From Leucocoprinus leucothites (lineage: Eukaryota; Basidiomycota; Agaricomycetes; Agaricales; Agaricaceae): a stretch of DNA of 12,017 nt. The notes beneath the pieces were generated by a model. It was not told the origin of the DNA, did no database searches, and saw nothing but the letters and a program-made list of their open reading frames with translations. Within the stretch, counting starts at the first letter, position 1, and each line of letters opens with the position of its first letter. Location of the stretch: NCBI GenBank assembly GCA_013368445.1, contig JAACJO010000110.1, forward strand, positions 1-12,017, given 5' to 3'. Below are positions 8,231-12,017 of this stretch, in pieces. The translations under genes and the position numbers were made by a program.

Positions 8231-10137
8231 ATGACCGAATCCGTGAAATCTTTGTCAAGTAGTATCTTACGCGCTCGCAACGCACAGAGCAAGATAATCC
8301 TGTGAGTATTGCTATCAATTATGAGATCCGCTTGAGGAGCACTAAGGAAGAAGGGAAACCAGTGTTCTCGGAGCTTCAGGGTCTGGCAAGAGCTCGGTGA
8401 CTCCTCCTTCCATCGATATCCAGATCTGGACCTGACTATTGCAACTTTCAGTTTGTAAAGTATCTGGCCGATGACCCTGATGGAGTAACAGTTGGGGACG
8501 GCCTCGCGTCAGTAACGATGGTCATTTCTCCTCATTCAACCAGCCTCCTTGAAGAACAGCTTATTCTGGTTGACACGCCGGCAATGGGTGAACCAGGCGA
8601 TGGAATATCCAAAAATGTCCTGGAGTGGAAAAGAAGGAACAAATTGTTGGTCATCTCTTTCGAGATACACACGTTCTACGTCGTGATAATCGTGTCCCTC
8701 AACAGCGCACAAAAGATACATGGAATTATGGTCTTGTACGATATTCGGAAAATGCGGTGGGAGAGGCATGTGGAAACTTGGGCTCTGAGGAACGAACTCA
8801 GGAAAATGCTCGAAGTCGCCAAAGATACCAACTTTCCTTTCTATCGCGTTATTTATTCTAGTTACGAACATGTGGGCAGCAGAGGAAGATAATTGTGACG
8901 AATACGAGAAACAATTGCATCGCGAACGAGAGTTAATTGGCAATTTCAGCCTCCTCGAGCAAGAAGGCATGCGATTTCGGCGACATCACAACACCAAAGA
9001 AACTGCAGTGGACATTCTGACCGCCCTTATGGTAAGTTGTCGGCTGTTTACCGCCCAATATTGTCGACCATGTGTAGGCAGAGCTTCCGAATGAAAAAAC
9101 TATCAGCGCACGAGGTCGCCTTGTTATTGCGTACGCATTTTCTCTGAGTAACATCCGGATCAAAGCTCATTGCATCCTGTAGGGTTATTGGAGCCACACG
9201 AGCAGGCAAAAGCAGTGTAAGCCATAGTTAACGAGATACATGTGGCCTGACGAAAGCCCCTGACTTTGGTAGTTCGTATCGGCGTTGACCGGGGATCACT
9301 CTATCATGGAAGAAGCCAGTACTACTATGGACGACATCAAAGAATATGAAGTCCATATTAACGGCGAGCCTGTTATTGTGATCGATACGCCAGGACTAGA
9401 CTATCGTCCCAGTGACAGGGAAGCAGTTTTCAAGCAATTGGCAGCATGGCTGAAAGCTCAGGCAAGGCGAGTCACTCGTGCCGAAAACGATCGCATTAAA
9501 CACAAGCTTACCATGCACCTCTCAGGCTAATCCGCAGACCCCGTATATACCTCGACGGAATCGTGGTGGTACACCCCATAGTACCGGACGATCGCACGGG
9601 AAATCTCATTCGACAGTCATTTCTCATTGATCAAAGCAATACATTATTTGGAGACCGCAAGAGTATATATGACAAGAAGGACGATAGCGCTTATCATCGT
9701 GTTGTCCTTGCCACAACGATGTGGGATAAGCCTGGCATCGACCGACAACGTGTGGAGGAGCAAGAAAAGGACATGCTGAAACGCGAATGGAATATCATGC
9801 AGGCAGCTGGGGCCCCCATGATGCGGTTTGAAAACACGCCCGAGTCTGCGATGCGCATACTAGAGAGAATCGTGGAAGAGAGAAAGGCTGATGATCCAAA
9901 GTACCAGTTCCGAAGAATGAGGACAGGAATCGAGGCAATCGTGAGTGATGTTATGAACGTTGTAGCGACGTATATCTAACGCCCTAATCCCTTCGCCAGC
10001 AAGACGACATAAATTTGCTTCATCAAGAGCTTGAGGGCATTCGGCATGGTCAGACGGAACTTCGTAACGGTCAGGAAGCGCTCAAACGACTCCCAGAATG
10101 GGACAGGGTAATTGAACGGGTAACAAACATCGAATGA
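8231..10137 (+). CDS. Tandem double AIG1-like P-loop GTPase (two frame breaks)
   Basis: One chain with two G domains and a C-terminal helix, probably cytosolic. Exons: 8231-8301, 8363-8396, 8452-8645, 8706-9031, 9078-9130, 9183-9216, 9273-9461 (GC donor; 9470 possible), 9526-9940 and 10000-10137 (TGA). Domain 1 has P-loop GASGSGKSS (27-35), then VDTPA (Asp76-Ala79) where DTPG is expected, and NMWAA (about 154) where MWD is usual, so it looks catalytically weak. Domain 2 has GATRAGKSS (229-237), IDTPGLD (Asp275-Gly278) and TTMWDK (about 363). The tail LHQELEGIRHGQTELRNGQE looks like a coiled coil. Frame breaks: an extra T at 8852-8854 (VIILVTNMW restored) and an extra C at 9539-9542. After correcting both, all exons sum to a whole number of codons, about 483 residues. 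The 8646-8705 intron is the least sure junction. Family from motifs; function unknown. Confidence 0.8.
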
Positions 10138-10187
10138 TAGTGCTTTATATCTAGCTATGTTGTCCATCTGAGCGGCTGAAGCGAAAT

Positions 10188-11611
10188 CTATATCGTTTCA
10201 GGTGGTATATTTGATCGGAGCGCAAGAGGATCGTACCGGCGTAAATTTTGCTTCTTAAGCCGGGTTAGCAAAGATCCAAGTTTTCCAGATACTTTCTTTT
10301 CCGCATCCAAGACATCTTGCAGCAAGTCTATCTGCCTAGGACTTCGTTCATGAATAGCACCTTGAAGCCTTTCTAATAGGCGCTGCTGATCATGATAGAT
10401 CTGCTCCATTGTATACAGCGCCTGTTCAGCGTCGAGCTCTGCCTCGTCTTCTGGTTCCTCTTGGAAGACACTATCGAACACAGAGGGAAGCGGCGTGTCT
10501 TCACCCTGCACTCCAATGAGCGGATTGAGAATCTCCCATGCAGAACTGTGGCCACGTCTGAATCTGGAAACGCTGGATCCACCATCCATGAACTTTTTCC
10601 AGAAGTCTGTTTTCAACTGCGCTTCTCGAAAGTCGCCGATATTTGTGTCGACTTCGTCCCACATTGTAGTGATGAGGAGGACACGTTTCTGTGCGCCTTT
10701 TTTTCCGACGAGTTTCTCGAATCGATTGATGTGAGACTGCGTGGCCACTGGCATCCGGTTATCGTTTATCCGATGGAAGAAAAGGATAGCATTAAGTGTA
10801 ACCCGCGTTCCTCTAGTAAGGGCTGTCAGAATCATCACTCGAAGACACGATATCATTGCTCACCCAGCGCTCCGAGCTTTTAACCACTGAGTAAGCATGT
10901 TGAGTACCCGGTTGGGATTTTTGTCTGCAAGGTCGTATCCCGGAGTATCAACGAAAACGACGGTCCTACCATCGGGAAGTTGTTTTTCGAAAGTATCAAT
11001 AGAGTGTGTACACGCTGTGAGAAGATGACCAATTTCGACGTTTTGGCCAGTCGCATGGGCGATAAACTAGAAAATGATAATTAATTGGGCCATCTGCAGG
11101 GTCCATGAATATAATAATATTCACCGAGCTTTTCCCAGCTCCAGACGGGCCAAGAAGACTAGAAATAATCAGCTAGGTGAAAGGTAGTTCTTTAGAAGTG
11201 GGCTCACGCGATGACGAATGTTTCGCCCTTATTCTCTCCCTCAATATCGCCGGAGGATTCCTGCGACGGACGAGCCGAAAGCTCAGTCTGCTCTCTTAAC
11301 GAGGTACGATTAAACGGTTTCTGGAGGAAAACATAAGAGAACTCCACGGCATGACAGAATGTCTTGAGACATACCAAAAAACGTAAATTTGGAGGGTTGG
11401 TGATTGGCGATGAAGGGTTTGGAATGGGAGAACCACCAGTGGCCTTGGAGCCATCATCTATGGCACGGGTAGTTAGCTACTTTGAAGTTTTCCAACTTCG
11501 AGCGGTCTGTGGCTGAGGACCCTTTTACAAACCTTGGGGACCTGAGGACAATCTGAGAACAGTATCGTACTGTCAAAAGCTAACTCACCTTGCTTCTGGG
11601 AGAAAGCCCAT
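10188..11611 (-). CDS. AIG1-like P-loop GTPase with Pro/Ser-rich N-terminus and coiled-coil tail
   Basis: Single G-domain protein, intact in this window. Exons: 11611-11589, 11552-11533 (20 nt), 11457-11375, 11320-11208, 11158-11125 (34 nt), 11066-10864 and 10812-10188 (TAG). These give 366 residues with consistent phases. The N-terminus (about 1-75) is polar and Pro/Ser-rich (PIPNPSSPITNPPN). The G domain follows: GPSGAGKSS (83-91), a switch region with ACTHSIDTF, FVDTPGYD (Asp131-Gly134), FFHRINDNRM and ITTMWDE (Met209). The acidic EEPEDEAELDAEQ and the heptad-like helix after it (QQRLLERLQG, LLQDVLDAEKKV) suggest oligomerisation. Its stop lies 50 bp from the stop of the double GTPase, tail to tail. 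The first two exons are the least certain; an ATG upstream in another frame does not splice in phase. No function is known from the sequence. Confidence 0.83.
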
Positions 11612-12017
11612 GAAAGAGGCTGAGCATGGATCCCGAGCGCATCATGCCAGCTAGGTATGAAGCGTAATAGGATGAGAAATAGGTGGATAGCCAGGTAGCG
11701 TCTTGAGAGTGGAATGGAATCAATTTAAGTCGACTACGAACCCGCGCTCGCATCAGCCTCACATCAGCCTCAAGCCAAGCTCGTGTTCAAGAATCTCCCC
11801 CACATGCAAGCACGTGACTGAGGTAGAGAAAACACCCGGAAAGCTCAGGATCGAAGGAATATTCGGCTGGGTCAAATGGCAATGCATGCATGAGGAGGCA
11901 GAGGCGAGGTTGGAGCCAATCGACTGAGATACGCTGGCGCCTTATATGGTTCATATGATTCGTGGAATGAAAGAGACGATTTAGCCGACAAGTACAGGGT
12001 TCCTGGGATCGTATATT
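11612..12017. other. Upstream region of the minus-strand GTPase
   Basis: 406 bp at the right edge, expected to hold the GTPase promoter. Contains an 11-bp tandem repeat (listed separately). The open frames 11762-11580 (-) and 11703-11927 (+) have no protein-like pattern. No other gene seen. Confidence 0.5.
11751..11772. repeat. 11-bp tandem repeat, two perfect copies
   Basis: CATCAGCCTCA occurs at 11751-11761 and again directly at 11762-11772, 140-161 bp upstream of the minus-strand GTPase start. It could be a duplicated protein-binding site or simple slippage. Confidence 0.7.

Noticed and set aside
8536..8970. 144-codon minus-strand open frame opposite G domain 1
   Set aside because: Antisense shadow; no domain pattern, and the plus-strand P-loop and DTPA motifs define the gene.
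8231..10137. Two separate single-domain GTPase genes instead of one fused gene
   Set aside because: Exons between the domains (9078-9130, 9183-9216) join in phase with clear GT-AG signals. There is no start codon in good context before P-loop 2 and no stop after domain 1 once the T-run break is corrected.
10392..10883. 163-codon plus-strand open frame opposite the single GTPase
   Set aside because: No protein-like pattern, and it lies antisense to the conserved GTPase exon.

Overview
This is a gene-dense stretch of nuclear DNA from a filamentous fungus, most probably a basidiomycete of the mushroom-forming type. Almost every gene is cut by many short GT-AG introns of about 36-75 nt, several with a CTAAC or CTAAT-like branch site. 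The proteins are eukaryotic: a split 60S P1 stalk protein, a Zn2Cys6 regulator and AIG1-like G-domain proteins. The basidiomycete assignment is an inference from architecture and protein style, not a database result.

Layout from left to right. 1-1064 (+) is the 3' part of a multi-spanning membrane protein of the DUF3533/SNG1 type. 1374-1942 (+) is the complete gene for ribosomal stalk protein P1, whose first coding exon is only the ATG. 4546-2509 (-) is a Zn2Cys6 transcription factor in seven exons whose reading frame is broken several times. 5403-6412 (+) is thymidylate synthase, with a MluI cell-cycle box just upstream. 6925-7716 (+) is a Mn-superoxide dismutase, with a textbook heat-shock element and a CCAAT box upstream. 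8231-10137 (+) encodes two AIG1-like P-loop G domains in one chain, the first with degenerate catalytic motifs. 11611-10188 (-) encodes a related single-domain GTPase that converges on it, with only 50 bp between the two stop codons.

Two themes stand out. First, all three G domains in the last 4 kb carry their P-loop on a separate 34-nt exon in the same phases. This indicates common descent by duplication and makes the convergent pair the most interesting part of the window. Second, conserved genes that should be intact (thymidylate synthase, MnSOD) each need one 1-nt correction at a C or G run, and similar 1-2-nt breaks occur in the GTPase, the membrane protein and the transcription factor. 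This looks more like residual indel error in the assembly than mass pseudogene formation, and all frame breaks here should be read with that in mind. No tRNA, rRNA, transposon or CRISPR array was seen.
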